This document shows positions 47,145 to 56,390 of a DNA stretch of 64,000 nucleotides, in pieces. A program made the translations under genes and the position numbers. Under the pieces are notes generated by a model that was not told the DNA's origin, did not search any database, and saw only the letters and a list, made by a program, of their open reading frames with translations. Positions within the stretch are counted from its first letter, which is position 1. Each line of letters starts with the position of its first letter. The stretch spans positions 1 through 64,000 of the forward strand of contig NZ_CP119391.1 of NCBI RefSeq assembly GCF_031886125.1. The letters are read 5' to 3'. This DNA is from Halomonas piscis. Lineage in GTDB: Bacteria > Pseudomonadota > Gammaproteobacteria > Pseudomonadales > Halomonadaceae.

Positions 47145-47909
47145 TTGTACGAGCTAGCCAAAACCTTGGCCGCCCAACTCCTGATGCCATTACCCTTTTG
47201 CCTGGGATTGTTGGCGTTAGGGGCGCTGCTGCTGAAATGCCGCTACCGGCGAGCCGGATGGTCGACCTTGGCGCTGGGAGTGGCGGTATTGACGCTGGCC
47301 AGCTGGGGGCCGGTGGCCGAGCGCTTGCTGTTACCGCTGGAAACCCGCTACCCGGCGCTTCAAGACCTGCCGGAGACGCCCCCGGCCGAAGCCGTCGTCG
47401 TCCTGGGCGGCGGCTGGCGGCCAGATGCTCCCTGGTCGAGTGTCGGGCGCTTGAATGACAGCTCCGCTATTCGGCTGACCGAGGGAATACGCCTATGGCG
47501 GCAGGCGCCTGACCTGCCGCTGATCGTTACCGGCGCCAGCCATGACCCTGAAGAGGCGCCGATTGCTCGGGGCTACGGCGAGGCCGCCAAGACGCTTGGG
47601 GTGCCCGAGGCCAGGCTGCGTATGCTTGACCGAGCCACCGACACCGGGCAGGAAGCGCAGGCGGTGCGTAAGGCGCTTGGCGAAGGCGCCACCGTGGTGC
47701 TGGTCACCTCCGCCTCGCATATGCCGCGCGCGATGCACCATTTCCAAAAGGCGGGCCTGAATCCCGTCGCCGCACCGACGCATTACTTGCTGGATGTCGG
47801 CAAACAGCATTCGCTGGGCTACTGGCTGCCCTCCGCCCGCCACCTCCACAAGACCGAACGAGCCCTGTATGAAGCGCTGGGGTTGCTGGTGGTAGAGGCC
47901 GAGCATTAG
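47145..47909 (+). CDS. ElyC/YdcF-like DUF218 envelope protein
   Basis: This 254-residue protein starts at TTG 47145. It has two N-terminal hydrophobic helices (LLMPLPFCLGLLALGALLL; STLALGVAVLTLASWGPVA), then a soluble DUF218 domain with AVVVLGGGWRPD, the RLTEGIRLWRQ helix, LIVTGASHDPEEAP and VLVTSASHMPRAMHHFQKAG. These are standard for ElyC/SanA/YdcF proteins of the inner membrane, linked to undecaprenyl-phosphate and envelope metabolism in E. coli. Its place after the WecA-like gene fits that role. It is complete. Confidence 0.87.
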   Translation: MYELAKTLAAQLLMPLPFCLGLLALGALLLKCRYRRAGWSTLALGVAVLTLASWGPVAERLLLPLETRYPALQDLPETPPAEAVVVLGGGWRPDAPWSSVGRLNDSSAIRLTEGIRLWRQAPDLPLIVTGASHDPEEAPIARGYGEAAKTLGVPEARLRMLDRATDTGQEAQAVRKALGEGATVVLVTSASHMPRAMHHFQKAGLNPVAAPTHYLLDVGKQHSLGYWLPSARHLHKTERALYEALGLLVVEAEH

Positions 47910-48049
47910 AAACAGATAATAGCTGCCCGACTTGAAGACCGGCTATTCGTCCGCAGCGACTGTATTTTCCAGGCGGACGGGCTTGCAGCCGCGCAGGGCT
48001 CCCTATACGCCACGGCATGGGAGCCTACCCCCCATGATCTCCACCAATA

Positions 48050-48077
48050 AGAAAGCCCGGCCATTGCCGGGCTTTCT
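48050..48077 (-). terminator. Strong terminator hairpin at the end of the integrase operon
   Basis: AGAAAGCCCGGC, loop of four, GCCGGGCTTTCT: a perfect 12-bp stem. On the minus strand it is followed by TATTGG, so the T run is within the stem end. It would stop the minus-strand operon ending at 48139 and perhaps also the plus-strand ElyC-like gene. Confidence 0.7.
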
Positions 48078-48138
48078 GGCATCTGGAGCCGCTAATTTCA
48101 GCAAATGGTGGAGAAGCCAAGTACCCCCCCAGCCGAAC

Positions 48139-49131
48139 CTACAGGCTGAAAAAGTCGCCCCCATGATTTTCGAACTGATCGGCGATGCGAATGTACTTTT
48201 CAAACGTCCGCTGATCACGATGACCGCTGACGCGCTTGATCTGTACATCACTCTTCCCGCGCATGTAAGCCTCGGTGATAAACCCCGCCCGGAAGCTGTG
48301 CGGCGAATACCCCTCCTCTGTCAGTCCCGCGGCTTCCAGCCCCTGGCGCATGCGCACTGCCAGCGTATTGGCACTCATCCGCCCGGCGCCGATACGCCCC
48401 CTGCGCGTCACGGCCCGGAAGACCGCGCCCTTGCGAATCCCCGACGCGGCCAGCCAGTTTTCCAGCATGGTGACCGGGCAGTAACGCGTCCCCGGCGGCG
48501 CCCGCATGATGCTCTTGGTCTCGATACGCCCGGAGCGATTGGTTTTGCTGTAATGCAACGTGATAATCACCCCCTCGGGACGCCACTCCAGATCCTCGAG
48601 CGCAATCACCACCACCTCGCTGCGCCGAAACGCCCCGTAAAAGCTGAGCAGAAACATCGCACTGTCGCGCAGGCCATACAGGGTGTCGCCATCCTGGGCA
48701 TCCAGCAGCTGATGCAGCTCCCTGAGCCGCAACGCCGGCGCTGAAGCCTGCCGGGTATCCCGGCTTTTCTTGATGCCCCGCATCACGCTGCGCACCGCCA
48801 TCGTCTTCACCGGCGACGGCACGTTGTGATAGCGATGCCACATGTGCAGCGAGTTGGCATAACGCTCCAGAGTCGCCGGCTTCTTGCCCCGCCGATTCTG
48901 CGCCGACAGAAAGTTGGCAATATCGATCTCGGTGGCGGGCAGCACGCCCCCCGCCTTCTGATAGACCCGCAGGTCGGAACGCATACCGCGTACCGTATTC
49001 GGCGACACGCTCTCCGAAAGCAGGCGCCGAGCCTCCCGGGACAACCCTGCCACCGGGGCCGTCACGGCCCCCTGATCGTACGGACTGGGGCGGCGGGTCA
49101 CCAGATGCTGCTGTGAACGACGCTGTGTCAT
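48139..49131 (-). CDS. int: Tyrosine recombinase (phage-type integrase)
   Basis: This 330-residue protein has an N-terminal SAM-like core-binding domain (SPNTVRGMRSDLRVYQKAGG) and a catalytic domain with R in YGAFRRSEVV, K in HYSKTNRSG, H-x-x-R in SPHSFRAGFITEA, H in VSGHRDQRTFEKYIR and the tyrosine in the same motif. All active-site residues are present. Its start overlaps the stop of the helicase gene by four bases (ATGA), so it is the last gene of a four-gene operon. No tRNA or obvious att core is seen next to it. Confidence 0.92.
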   Translation of the reverse strand: MTQRRSQQHLVTRRPSPYDQGAVTAPVAGLSREARRLLSESVSPNTVRGMRSDLRVYQKAGGVLPATEIDIANFLSAQNRRGKKPATLERYANSLHMWHRYHNVPSPVKTMAVRSVMRGIKKSRDTRQASAPALRLRELHQLLDAQDGDTLYGLRDSAMFLLSFYGAFRRSEVVVIALEDLEWRPEGVIITLHYSKTNRSGRIETKSIMRAPPGTRYCPVTMLENWLAASGIRKGAVFRAVTRRGRIGAGRMSANTLAVRMRQGLEAAGLTEEGYSPHSFRAGFITEAYMRGKSDVQIKRVSGHRDQRTFEKYIRIADQFENHGGDFFSL

Positions 49132-50687
49132 GACCCATCCTCCCCTGTATTTGTCAGCCGCAAGGCGATCAGGCGCTCAAAGAACGCTTCCGAAAACGCC
49201 ACATCAGGCGCCACGCCCACTGACCGCTGCGCCTCGTCCTCCCCCCAACTGACGGCTACCTCCTCGGCCGACGAAGCGGTAGGCGGCACCGCCTCCGCAC
49301 CGGCCGGCGCCTGAGCGGCTGATGGCGCTTCCTCGGATGGCACGGCACCACCCCCGTCCACGGACACCGAGGTATCGGCGCCTGCCGACACGGTGGCCAG
49401 GTCCTGCGGCAGGTCGTCACTCAGCCGCCGTGCCATCTGCGCCAGCCACGTATCGTTCAGCGCATAGAAAAAGCTATCCCGGTCGTCATCCCCGCACCGT
49501 CGAAGGAGGCGCCCGAGCACCTGACGAAAATATTGCTCGGTACGAATATGGCTCAGATAACAGCAAACGCGGAGTCGAGGAATATCCACCCCTTCCGCGA
49601 CCATGCCCACGGACACGATCCAGGGCGCGGACGATTCACGAAAGGCTTTCAGCCGCGCATGCGAAGACGGATCACGGCTGGTCACCAGGCAAACGTCATA
49701 GCCGATGGCCTCCAGCTGCTGCGTGACCTCCTCGGCGTGCGCGATGTCGGCCGCCACGACCAGTCCCGCCGCGCTCGGATCCTGCCGACGTAACGCGTCG
49801 AGCTGCTGGCCACCCAGCGTCAGCAGGCGCTGCATGGGCACACTCAGACGCACCAGAGTGGGATAATCCATTGTCGGGTGTCGCAGCAGCTGCGGAATGC
49901 TCGAGTAGCGGCGAGTTTCCTGCCGTCCGGTACCGGGGTGGAAGTCCGTCAGCTTGATGGCACGGTTGTCGACCAGCTGCACGTGAGGATACCGACAGAC
50001 CCCGTCGCGAATGGCTTCCCGGAGGGGATAAACGAAGTCCGGCTGCAGCCGCTGCACCGGCACGGCCTCGTCGCTGTTCGCCTCCCACCCGGCGTCGGCT
50101 GAGGTGTCACCCGCCTCCGCGTCCGTCGACGACGCCTCGGCGACGTCCAGATAACGCAGCAGCGGCAGACAGCTGCCATCGGTACGCCACGGCGTCCCCG
50201 ACAGCGCCAGGGTGTAGGTCATATGACGCTCAAGGGCCATCAGTGCCATGCCCCACTGATTGGGCCCCTCGCCACCGGTACGACCGGCGGCATGATGGCT
50301 CTCATCCCAGATCAGCAGTACCCGATGCCGCTGGCCCAGCTGTTTCAGCGCCTCCAGGCGACCCGCCAACGCATGGTAGGTCAGGCTCGCTCCCACGGCG
50401 CCCAGCTGTCCGTTCATGGGCCGGGCAAGGTGTGATTCCAGGGTCTCGACCGCCGCCCGGACCACGGCCCGGGTCGGGCCGAGGTACAGCACGTGATCAA
50501 TATCGCCGCGGGCGATCAAGGCATTGGCCAGTTCCGCCGCCAGGCGCATCTTCCCGGCGCCCGGTGTCGCCTGACACAGGAAATGCGGGTGGGCTGTCGA
50601 CAGCGACGCCAGCGCTTGTGTCAGGCAGGCAGCCTGCCAGGTGCGCAAGGGCGGCTGCGCGTGCTGTGATGATGGAGAGCGCTTCAT
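49128..50687 (-). CDS. Superfamily 2 helicase (DEAD/DEAH-like)
   Basis: ATG 50687 is chosen because AGGGAGG precedes it; a longer frame to 50771 lacks a ribosome site. The 519-residue product has motif I QATPGAGKM, motif II LLIWDESHH, motif III ALSGTPWRTDG and, in the second RecA domain, SVGMVAEGVDIPRL and motif VI RQVLGRLLRR. The C-terminal 100 residues are low-complexity (A, S, E, V rich). It overlaps its neighbours by four bases on each side. A helicase coupled to an integrase suggests a role in replication or excision of a small integrative element. Confidence 0.87.
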   Translation of the reverse strand: MKRSPSSQHAQPPLRTWQAACLTQALASLSTAHPHFLCQATPGAGKMRLAAELANALIARGDIDHVLYLGPTRAVVRAAVETLESHLARPMNGQLGAVGASLTYHALAGRLEALKQLGQRHRVLLIWDESHHAAGRTGGEGPNQWGMALMALERHMTYTLALSGTPWRTDGSCLPLLRYLDVAEASSTDAEAGDTSADAGWEANSDEAVPVQRLQPDFVYPLREAIRDGVCRYPHVQLVDNRAIKLTDFHPGTGRQETRRYSSIPQLLRHPTMDYPTLVRLSVPMQRLLTLGGQQLDALRRQDPSAAGLVVAADIAHAEEVTQQLEAIGYDVCLVTSRDPSSHARLKAFRESSAPWIVSVGMVAEGVDIPRLRVCCYLSHIRTEQYFRQVLGRLLRRCGDDDRDSFFYALNDTWLAQMARRLSDDLPQDLATVSAGADTSVSVDGGGAVPSEEAPSAAQAPAGAEAVPPTASSAEEVAVSWGEDEAQRSVGVAPDVAFSEAFFERLIALRLTNTGEDGS

Positions 50688-51334
50688 GTGAGACCTCCCT
50701 GATCGTCCGATCCCCCTTGGGATGCGCTGTGAGATGACAGCGCCCGACGCAGCTTCAGATTGGCTTCCCACTGCCCCTGAAGGGTGCCGTTTTTGTCGAT
50801 AGCCGCCTCCAGTAACAGCGCAATGGCGGCTCGGTCATCGGGGAACTGTGTGATCAGGCGCTTGTAATGTTCCGCCTCGCCCATGGCGACCTGCATGGCC
50901 GCCTGCAAGCGGCGGCGTTCCTGTTCCAGATGGGCCATCAGGACCGCCCTGTCCGTCGAAGGTGACTCGGACGATTCATCGGAAGGAGGGGTGGTTGACG
51001 GTTCCGCGGACGCCTCGCAGCCGGCGACCTCCGGACGCATCCGGAACCATTTGGGGCGCCTGCCGGCGACACCGACCTCATCGACCAGCTCATGGTTCTG
51101 CAGCGTTTTGAGTCGGTCGCGGATGCGGTAACGCAGCAGGTGATCATCGATACCTTCCAGCTCGGGCAGCTGCAGCAACACGTCACGCACCTCGGGAATA
51201 CTGAAGCGGGCTTGTGACAGCGCATAGCCATACAGCTGGTGGTCGAGCGCCTCGGCAACCATCCGATCCCGGGGATTCGGATAGTGACGGCGCTTGCGGG
51301 GCAGGACGGTAGCCATATCAACGCGCGGACTCAT
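50684..51334 (-). CDS. Hypothetical protein of the helicase-integrase operon
   Basis: This 216-residue protein has a basic N-terminus (PRKRRHYPNPRDRM), a likely winged-helix region (RDVLLQLPELEG...LRYRIRDRLKTLQNHELVDEVG) at residues 45-90, a serine/proline/acidic linker (110-130) and a C-terminal helical part with AHLEQERRRLQAAMQVAMGE. A DNA-binding role is plausible from the winged-helix pattern. Not recognised. Start and stop both overlap neighbours by four bases. Confidence 0.6.
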   Translation of the reverse strand: MSPRVDMATVLPRKRRHYPNPRDRMVAEALDHQLYGYALSQARFSIPEVRDVLLQLPELEGIDDHLLRYRIRDRLKTLQNHELVDEVGVAGRRPKWFRMRPEVAGCEASAEPSTTPPSDESSESPSTDRAVLMAHLEQERRRLQAAMQVAMGEAEHYKRLITQFPDDRAAIALLLEAAIDKNGTLQGQWEANLKLRRALSSHSASQGGSDDQGGLT

Positions 51335-51537
51335 TCGCTCACCTCCTGCTCCGCTTTTTGGGCACTCGCATCGGCGGCACGCAAAAGACGTTCGGCCTTG
51401 CGCATATGAGCGTTATAGCGGCGGTAGCGAACAGCCAAACTGCTGTTGGAGGCCAGGGCGGACATGGCCATGGCGCGGTGGGCGGCAGCACGCGCACGGC
51501 GATTGCTGCGGTAAGGGAATGCGGTCAAGTGGACCAT
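51331..51537 (-). CDS. Small basic protein, first gene of the helicase-integrase operon
   Basis: This 68-residue protein starts at ATG 51537 after AAAGGAG at good spacing. It is rich in R, A and S (YRSNRRARAAAHRAMAMSAL...YRRYNAHMRKAERLL). I recall similar small proteins in the immunity-proximal part of P4-like satellites, but cannot verify it. It is encoded directly downstream of the C4-like leader and overlaps the next gene by four bases. Confidence 0.65.
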   Translation of the reverse strand: MVHLTAFPYRSNRRARAAAHRAMAMSALASNSSLAVRYRRYNAHMRKAERLLRAADASAQKAEQEVSE

Positions 51538-51772
51538 AGGTACAGCTCCTTTCTGTTGGAGCCGTCCCCGCTGTCGCCAAACAGGATGGGGGCGGCCGTA
51601 CGCGGGTTGGCGAACCGGCCAGAAAGGATACCGGCAGACCCGAAGGTCTCCCACGCACGACCGCCATCGACATGGCAGGCAAAGAAAAAGCGCCTACCAT
51701 GGTAGCGGCGCTTGTGCGCCTTTCTGGATTCGGGTCGCCAAACCCGATCGAGCAATGCGGCTCGATATCTGT
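51538..51772 (-). ncRNA. C4-like antisense RNA leader of the helicase-integrase operon
   Basis: Read on the minus strand, the leader has first GGGTTTGGCGA and CCAGAAAGG (51745-51719), then a terminator, then CCTTTCTGG and TCGCCAACCC (51627-51604). The first and last pairs of blocks are complementary to each other (9 and 7 contiguous bases, one bulge beyond), in the right order to pair. This is the logic of the C4 RNA of phage P4: a short RNA from the start of the leader pairs with the downstream leader and blocks operon expression. Confidence 0.65.
51681..51713 (-). terminator. Intrinsic terminator inside the leader
   Basis: On the minus strand: AAGCGCC, loop containing TACCATGG, GGCGCTT, then TTTCTTT. 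It lies about 55-90 bases after the likely transcription start, so it would release a short leader RNA. Confidence 0.75.
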
Positions 51773-51801
51773 ACAGTAGCAACGCTCTTTGGGCGTGTAA
51801 A
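51773..51801 (-). promoter_or_regulatory. Candidate promoter of the leader/operon
   Basis: On the minus strand TTTACA (51801-51796), 17 bases, TACTGT (51778-51773). The -35 is good, the -10 weak. It sits immediately before the C4-like RNA. Confidence 0.5.
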
Positions 51802-52009
51802 GCCTTGGCTGCTTTGTGTCATGCGCGATGACGAGTGAGGTGAGCGGCCGTTCGATCCGAGCATGCTGAGTCAACGGGCGTGGGTGTCGCCTCATTCGTA
51901 TGCCTTCCGTACCCCACGGCCCTTGGGTTATCAAATCTTCGTTTCGGGGGCTGGCTCCGCAGAGGTCACGCGTTATCATGGCGCCAATCGTTTTTTCCGG
52001 AGAGCTTGT

Positions 52010-52714
52010 ATGGCCGATATTCGCCTGCGCATTGAACTGCTTCATACTGACCCACTTGTCTGGCGTCGTGTGGTAGTACCAGAGCAGATTAATCTGCACC
52101 GCTTGCACGAGCTGATCCAGGACGTGATGGGCTGGGCGGACTGTCACCTGTACGAATTCGAGTGCAATGGCCGTTTCTACGGCGAGCCTGACGAGTGGAG
52201 CGACCGGCCTATCGCGCTATCACGCAACGCCAAACTCAAGGCGGTTGCAGCACGCGCCAAGGACAATGCGTTTCACTATCTATACGACTTCGGCGACGGC
52301 TGGGAGCATCGCATTGTCATCGAGGAGACGGCGCTGGAAAAATCCGACCCCTGCCCGCGGTTTATTGACGGCGCAATGGCCTGTCCGCCCGAAGACATTG
52401 GCGGCACGATAGGCTATGAAGCGTTGAAGGCAGCTGTCGCCGGCGAGTCGGATGAACACGGCCGGGAGATACTGGAGGTACTCGATGGCCAGTTCGACCC
52501 CGAGGCATTGGATGAGGCCGAGATTGCCGACATGCTCGTGCCCTTTCAGGCCAGCTTTCGGCGCCTCGGCGATGCGCCTCGCGAACCACGCTCGGTACTG
52601 TCGGAACCGTCACAAGCTCTTGATATGGAACAGTCGCTCAAGGCACAAGGCATCCATAGCATGGAGGCGTTAATGCAAGCCTTGCAGAAAGAGAGTGACA
52701 AAAATCGCAAGTGA
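52010..52714 (+). CDS. Plasmid pRiA4b ORF-3 family protein
   Basis: ATG 52010 follows CCGGAGAG; a longer frame from 51863 overlaps the promoter of the divergent operon. The 234-residue protein begins IRLRIELLHTDPLVWRRVVV, then LHRLHELIQDVMGW, HLYEFECNGRFYGEP, FHYLYDFGDGWEHRIVIEE and CPPEDIGG, all typical of the pRiA4b ORF-3-like family. Function in this family is unknown; members are common on plasmids and genomic islands. It stands alone and diverges from the helicase-integrase operon. Confidence 0.85.
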   Translation: MADIRLRIELLHTDPLVWRRVVVPEQINLHRLHELIQDVMGWADCHLYEFECNGRFYGEPDEWSDRPIALSRNAKLKAVAARAKDNAFHYLYDFGDGWEHRIVIEETALEKSDPCPRFIDGAMACPPEDIGGTIGYEALKAAVAGESDEHGREILEVLDGQFDPEALDEAEIADMLVPFQASFRRLGDAPREPRSVLSEPSQALDMEQSLKAQGIHSMEALMQALQKESDKNRK

Positions 52715-52876
52715 TCCTCCGCCAGCCCGACAGAGCAAATAGTGCGGGCGACGCCGGTGCCGCGGTCGATGACCCAGCTACCGCCGTGGTACATCTTGCC
52801 GGTGTGCCCCTACAAGCTGACCTGCACCGTTGCCGCCCATCATAGCAGCTACGTGGATCAACCAGGAGAGCTCACG

Positions 52877-53459
52877 GGACTCGCACCTACTCGCCGCTGG
52901 TCGCCTTACTGGCTGAAATTGACGACATGGTCGGCGGCCTGCTGCGCCAAGACAACGCCGGCCCAGCCGGGAATGCCGACACCTGGGCCTCCCATCTGGT
53001 GAAGCGGCTCAACGAACGCAACGGCGCCCAGGTTCGGGTGCGCATCGATGCCTGGCTCACCGACAACGACACACTGGAGACGCTGGAAGACTGCAATATC
53101 GCGTATCCGGGCCAGCTGCGTAGTCACACCGGTCTACAGAAGCTGGCGGCACCGCTCCTGAAGCAGTCACCTGGGTCGGCCACCCGAACAGCCTCGCGAG
53201 TGGTGCCACGATCTGGAGTACCAGACCCGGTTTCTGGTCGGCGCCAAGGCGCGTGGTGTTGGTGGTGCAGGCACGCCCTAATGGCCTGCTGGAACAGCAG
53301 ACCTGGCAAGGCTGGAGCCTGAGCCAGATGCGCGAGCAGATGCTGAAAGTGGCCGCCACGCTGAGACTGCACGCTTGGCGAATCGCCGGTCATCTTGGTG
53401 CCGCCGCCGACAAGTGGTGGCCAACATTGCTGAAAGGGCTGCCAAGGCGACCGCGCTGA
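52877..53459 (+). pseudogene. IS1380-family transposase remnant
   Basis: The frame from 52877 (TYSPLVALLAEIDDMVGGLL, RVRIDAWLTDNDTLETL) matches the middle of the IS1380 transposase at 53697. It breaks near 53165. Another frame at 53275-53459 (QMREQMLKVAATLRLHAWRI) matches the C-terminus. The stretch from the catalytic core to the C-terminal domain is deleted. Confidence 0.75.
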
Positions 53460-53696
53460 GTTGACGCCCGGCTAGACGACTTCAGGATTTAGAATCGAGC
53501 GACAACGGTAAAAGGCCGGTGGTCATGGCTGCGTTGACGGTCGCGATCGATTCCAAAAAGCTATAAAGAAGCAGAAAAATGGCTGTGTTAACCCGGCTTA
53601 TTCATGAGGCAGGGCAGGAAATGAAGATGGCGAGTGGCTTTCTCTTGTAGAATCAATATGTTCCTAGCAGAACATGATTCAAGAGGACCACTCGCC

Positions 53697-54776
53697 ATGG
53701 GTGAAACCATAACGACCTGGTCGCCCTCGTGCAACGGCTCTGTCCGTGTCGAGCTGAGCGGCCACCGCACCACCAGCGACAGCGGCGCCCTGCTGCTGCG
53801 TGAAGCCCTCGACAGCAGCGGTGTGATCGAAGCGCTCAAAGACAACCTTATCGATCGACGCCACCCACTGCGCATCCGCCATTCGCTGGCCAGTCAGCTG
53901 CGCACTCTGGTGCTGCAGCGAGCGATGGGCTGGATCGATCTCAGAGATACCGACACGCTGCGGCGTGATCCACTCTGGCAGCTGGCCTGCAGCGATGCGC
54001 GCGGGATGACGCCCTTGGCGCAGGACCGGCCATCTCAAGCCACGCTGTCGAGGCTGCTGACCTGCCTCGGGCGCAACGACAACATCGATGCCGTGCACGA
54101 AGGCTTGTTGCGACTGGTGGTCTGGCGCCTGACCTCGCTGAAGAATGGCGAACGTCCCAAGCAACTGACGCTGGATATCGATGGCCTGCCGATCGAGGTC
54201 CACGGTCACCAAGGCGGTTCGGCGTATCACGAGCTTTACGGCGCACGGATCTACTCACCACTGGTGGCCTCGCTGGCCGAGACCGGCGACATGCTGGGCG
54301 GGCTGCTGCGCGAGGGCAACGCCGGTCCGGCCGAGAATGCCGATACCTGGATTCCACACCTGGTACGCCGGCTCAACGAGAGCCTCGGAGCCAGAGTTCG
54401 CGTGCGCATCGACGCCGGTTTCACCGACAACGACACGCTGCAGGCCCTCGAAGAGCGCGACATCGAGTACCTGGGCCGGCTGCGCAGCCACTCGGGCCTG
54501 CAGAAGCTGGCGTCCCCGCACTTGAAACGGTCACGAGGCCGGCCGCCCGAGCAGCCTCGGGAATGGTGCCACGACCTGGAGTACCAGGCCGGTTCCTGGC
54601 CGACGCCGCGGCGCGTGGTGCTGGTGGTGCAGGAACGCCCCGATGACTTGTTGTTGCATGCTTTCTTCCTGGTCACCAACCTCGGCAAGTTCGACTGGCC
54701 GCCGGAGAAGGTCCTGGCGCTCTACCGCAAGCGCGGCAGCGCCGAGGCGCACATGGGCGAGGTGAAGTCGCGATGA
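53697..54776 (+). pseudogene. IS1380-family transposase, 3' truncated
   Basis: ATG 53697 opens MGETITTWSPSCNGSVRVE; the 359-residue product has RTTSDSGALLLREAL, LTLDIDGLPIEVHGHQGGSAYHELYG with the first catalytic aspartates, RVRIDAGFTDND and RGSAEAHMGEVK with the catalytic glutamate region. It ends two residues later at TGA where family members continue for about 80-90 residues, because unrelated sequence begins near 54775. An imperfect hairpin around 53655-53685 (AATCAATATG...CATGATTC) precedes the start. Confidence 0.8.
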
Positions 54777-54904
54777 CTGTCAAGCTTGTTGGAACACGGA
54801 ATCAGGCAGCTTCTAATCGCTGATCCTGTTGAACCAGCGGGGCATCCTGGTTGGTGTTCAGCCAGACCGTCCGGCGCGGCGCCCAGTTGCGGGTGGCACG
54901 GCTT

Positions 54905-55227
54905 CACCGCCCCGGAACCTGCAGCACCATCACAGCGGGCTGGCTGGCTTCACGCCGGAGCAGGTCTTCACCGGCCGATATCGCGACATTGCGGAGGTCC
55001 GTCAGCGAGCGCTCGATGACAGCTTCGCGGCGCACCCCGAGCGGTTCCTACGCGGGCGCCCCAAGGTGGCGATGCCACCGGACAGTGTCTCGATAAATCC
55101 GGTACAGCCCGATGACGACGATCCGACCCCCTACAGCGTGGTGAACTTCCCGACGCTGTCAGCGGCCAGTGATACCGCGACCAAATCGACATTAATTTTT
55201 AACGATGTGTCCAAATCAGGTTGACAG
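54905..55227 (+). pseudogene. C-terminal remnant of an IS3/IS481-like transposase
   Basis: The frame reads NLQHHHSGLAGFTPEQVFTG, then AAHPERFLRGRPKV, the end of the integrase core and C-terminus seen in many IS3 and IS481 transposases. The catalytic residues lie upstream and are lost. It runs to TGA at 55222-55224 just before the IS terminus GTTGACAGGTTCC. Confidence 0.65.
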
Positions 55228-55380
55228 GTTCCGTGTCTCGATCAATCCGGTACAGCCCGATGACGACGACCCGGCCCCCTACAGCGTGGTGAACTTCCCA
55301 ACGCTGTCAGCGGCCGGTGGTACCGCGACGAAATCGACATTAATTTTTAACGACGTGTCCAAATCAGGTTGACAGGTTCC
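55085..55380 (+). repeat. Tandem 148-bp duplication of an IS right end
   Basis: Two units, 55085-55232 and 55233-55380, each 148 bases and about 94 percent alike by eye. Both run from GTGTCTCGAT to CAAATCAGGTTGACAGGTTCC-like ends. The differences between units show this is not a recent exact duplication but probably two related IS ends side by side. Confidence 0.85.
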
Positions 55381-55743
55381 GCATGATTCGGCTGCTAAAA
55401 CCTCGCCGCGGTGCTGTCCAGACCATCACCCTGGACAACGGCTCGGAATTCGCTGATCACGAGACCGTGGCCCAGGCGGTAACGGCAGCGACGTACTTCT
55501 GCGATCCCTACTGCTCCGGGCAGCGTGGGACCAATGAGAACACCAATGGCTTGATACGACAGTACTTCCCCAAGGGAACGGACTTTCGACAGGTCACCGA
55601 TGCCAAGCTGCGCAAGGTGGTCGAGAAGCTGAATGACCGACCCCGAAAGCGTCTCGGCTATCGCACACCGGCACAGGTGTTCCTGGGGGAATATTCAGGA
55701 GCCCTGGATACCGCAGGTGCTGCGCTTGTTGCTTGAATTCAGG
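55381..55743 (+). mobile_element. IS30 remnant (transposase C-terminus and right end)
   Basis: 118 codons (MIRLLKPRRGAVQTITLDNG to the stop at 55736) match the last third of the IS30 transposase at 19809-20813, including the second catalytic D and the E in GTNENTNG. It ends with TTGAATTCAGG, the IS30 terminus. The 5' part is missing. Its right end cuts into the iscB gene. Confidence 0.85.
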
Positions 55744-56390
55744 ACTTCCAGTGGGGTGTCGGTATCACCACAGTAGGCGCACTCGCGCCCCCATTTTTCC
55801 AGCAGGTACTCGCGTACCTCATAGCCCAGCAGCGTGCCTTACTGGTACTCAAGGCCACGGATCTCCGGGTTTTCCAGCTTTTGGGTGTCAAAGCGTACCA
55901 GCTCCTGGCTGATGGCTGTTATCGGCGCCAAACGCCCCAGCCAGTTTACCCAACCCATGACAGTATCCACCCGATGTTGCAGGCTTGGCGCCAGCCAGCC
56001 TGTCGACCTGGTACGATGATTGAAACGCGGCGCCCGGTAGCGCAGGTTCCTTGACCGGCGACGGCGGCGAAAGGCGGCGCGTTGTTCCAACGCCTTCTTG
56101 ATCTGAAGACCGCGATGCACCAACTCGAACAGGCACAGCACATGGCGCTGCTGGTCGTCTGGCCTGGCACCGTCCGCCTCGCGCATCAACGCGAGTCCCA
56201 TGGTTTTGCTGCCGGGATCAATGCCCAGACGAAGCGCCTGCGTCTCGCCGCCGATGCGGTCTGTTAACCGAATCGTGAACGGATAGCGCTTATGCACCAC
56301 AGCGCGACCGCGATCCCGCAGCAACCGAGCGCGCTTTTCGCTGCACGGCATCAAGGGTTGCCTGTGTTTGTCCAATACGAAAACCGCCAT
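55744..56390 (-). pseudogene. iscB: IscB (RRXRR-type RNA-guided nuclease), truncated and with a premature stop
   Basis: ATG 56390 after GGAGAAG opens MAVFVLDKHRQPLMPCSEKR, the PLMP/RRXRR N-terminal domain of IscB. RuvC-I (RLGIDPGSKTMGLALM), the arginine-rich bridge helix (RAAFRRRRRSRNLRYRAPRF) and PSLQHRVDTVMGW follow. TAA at 55839-55841 interrupts the usual EYQQGTL; the frame then continues with [19 protein letters not shown], the start of the HNH domain, until the IS30 remnant cuts it just before the HNH histidines. So the gene is dead at two points. Confidence 0.87.

Noticed and set aside
47910..48138. tRNA or att site next to the integrase gene
   Set aside because: No cloverleaf or 3' tRNA end could be recognised, and no direct repeat of this stretch was seen at the other side of the operon.
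51413..52147. 244-codon minus-strand frame with GLPVSFLAGSPTRV, resembling phage Ash-type proteins
   Set aside because: The similarity falls exactly on the C4-like RNA region, where translated matches are known to arise from the conserved RNA; the frame has no good ribosome site. Treated as RNA rather than protein.
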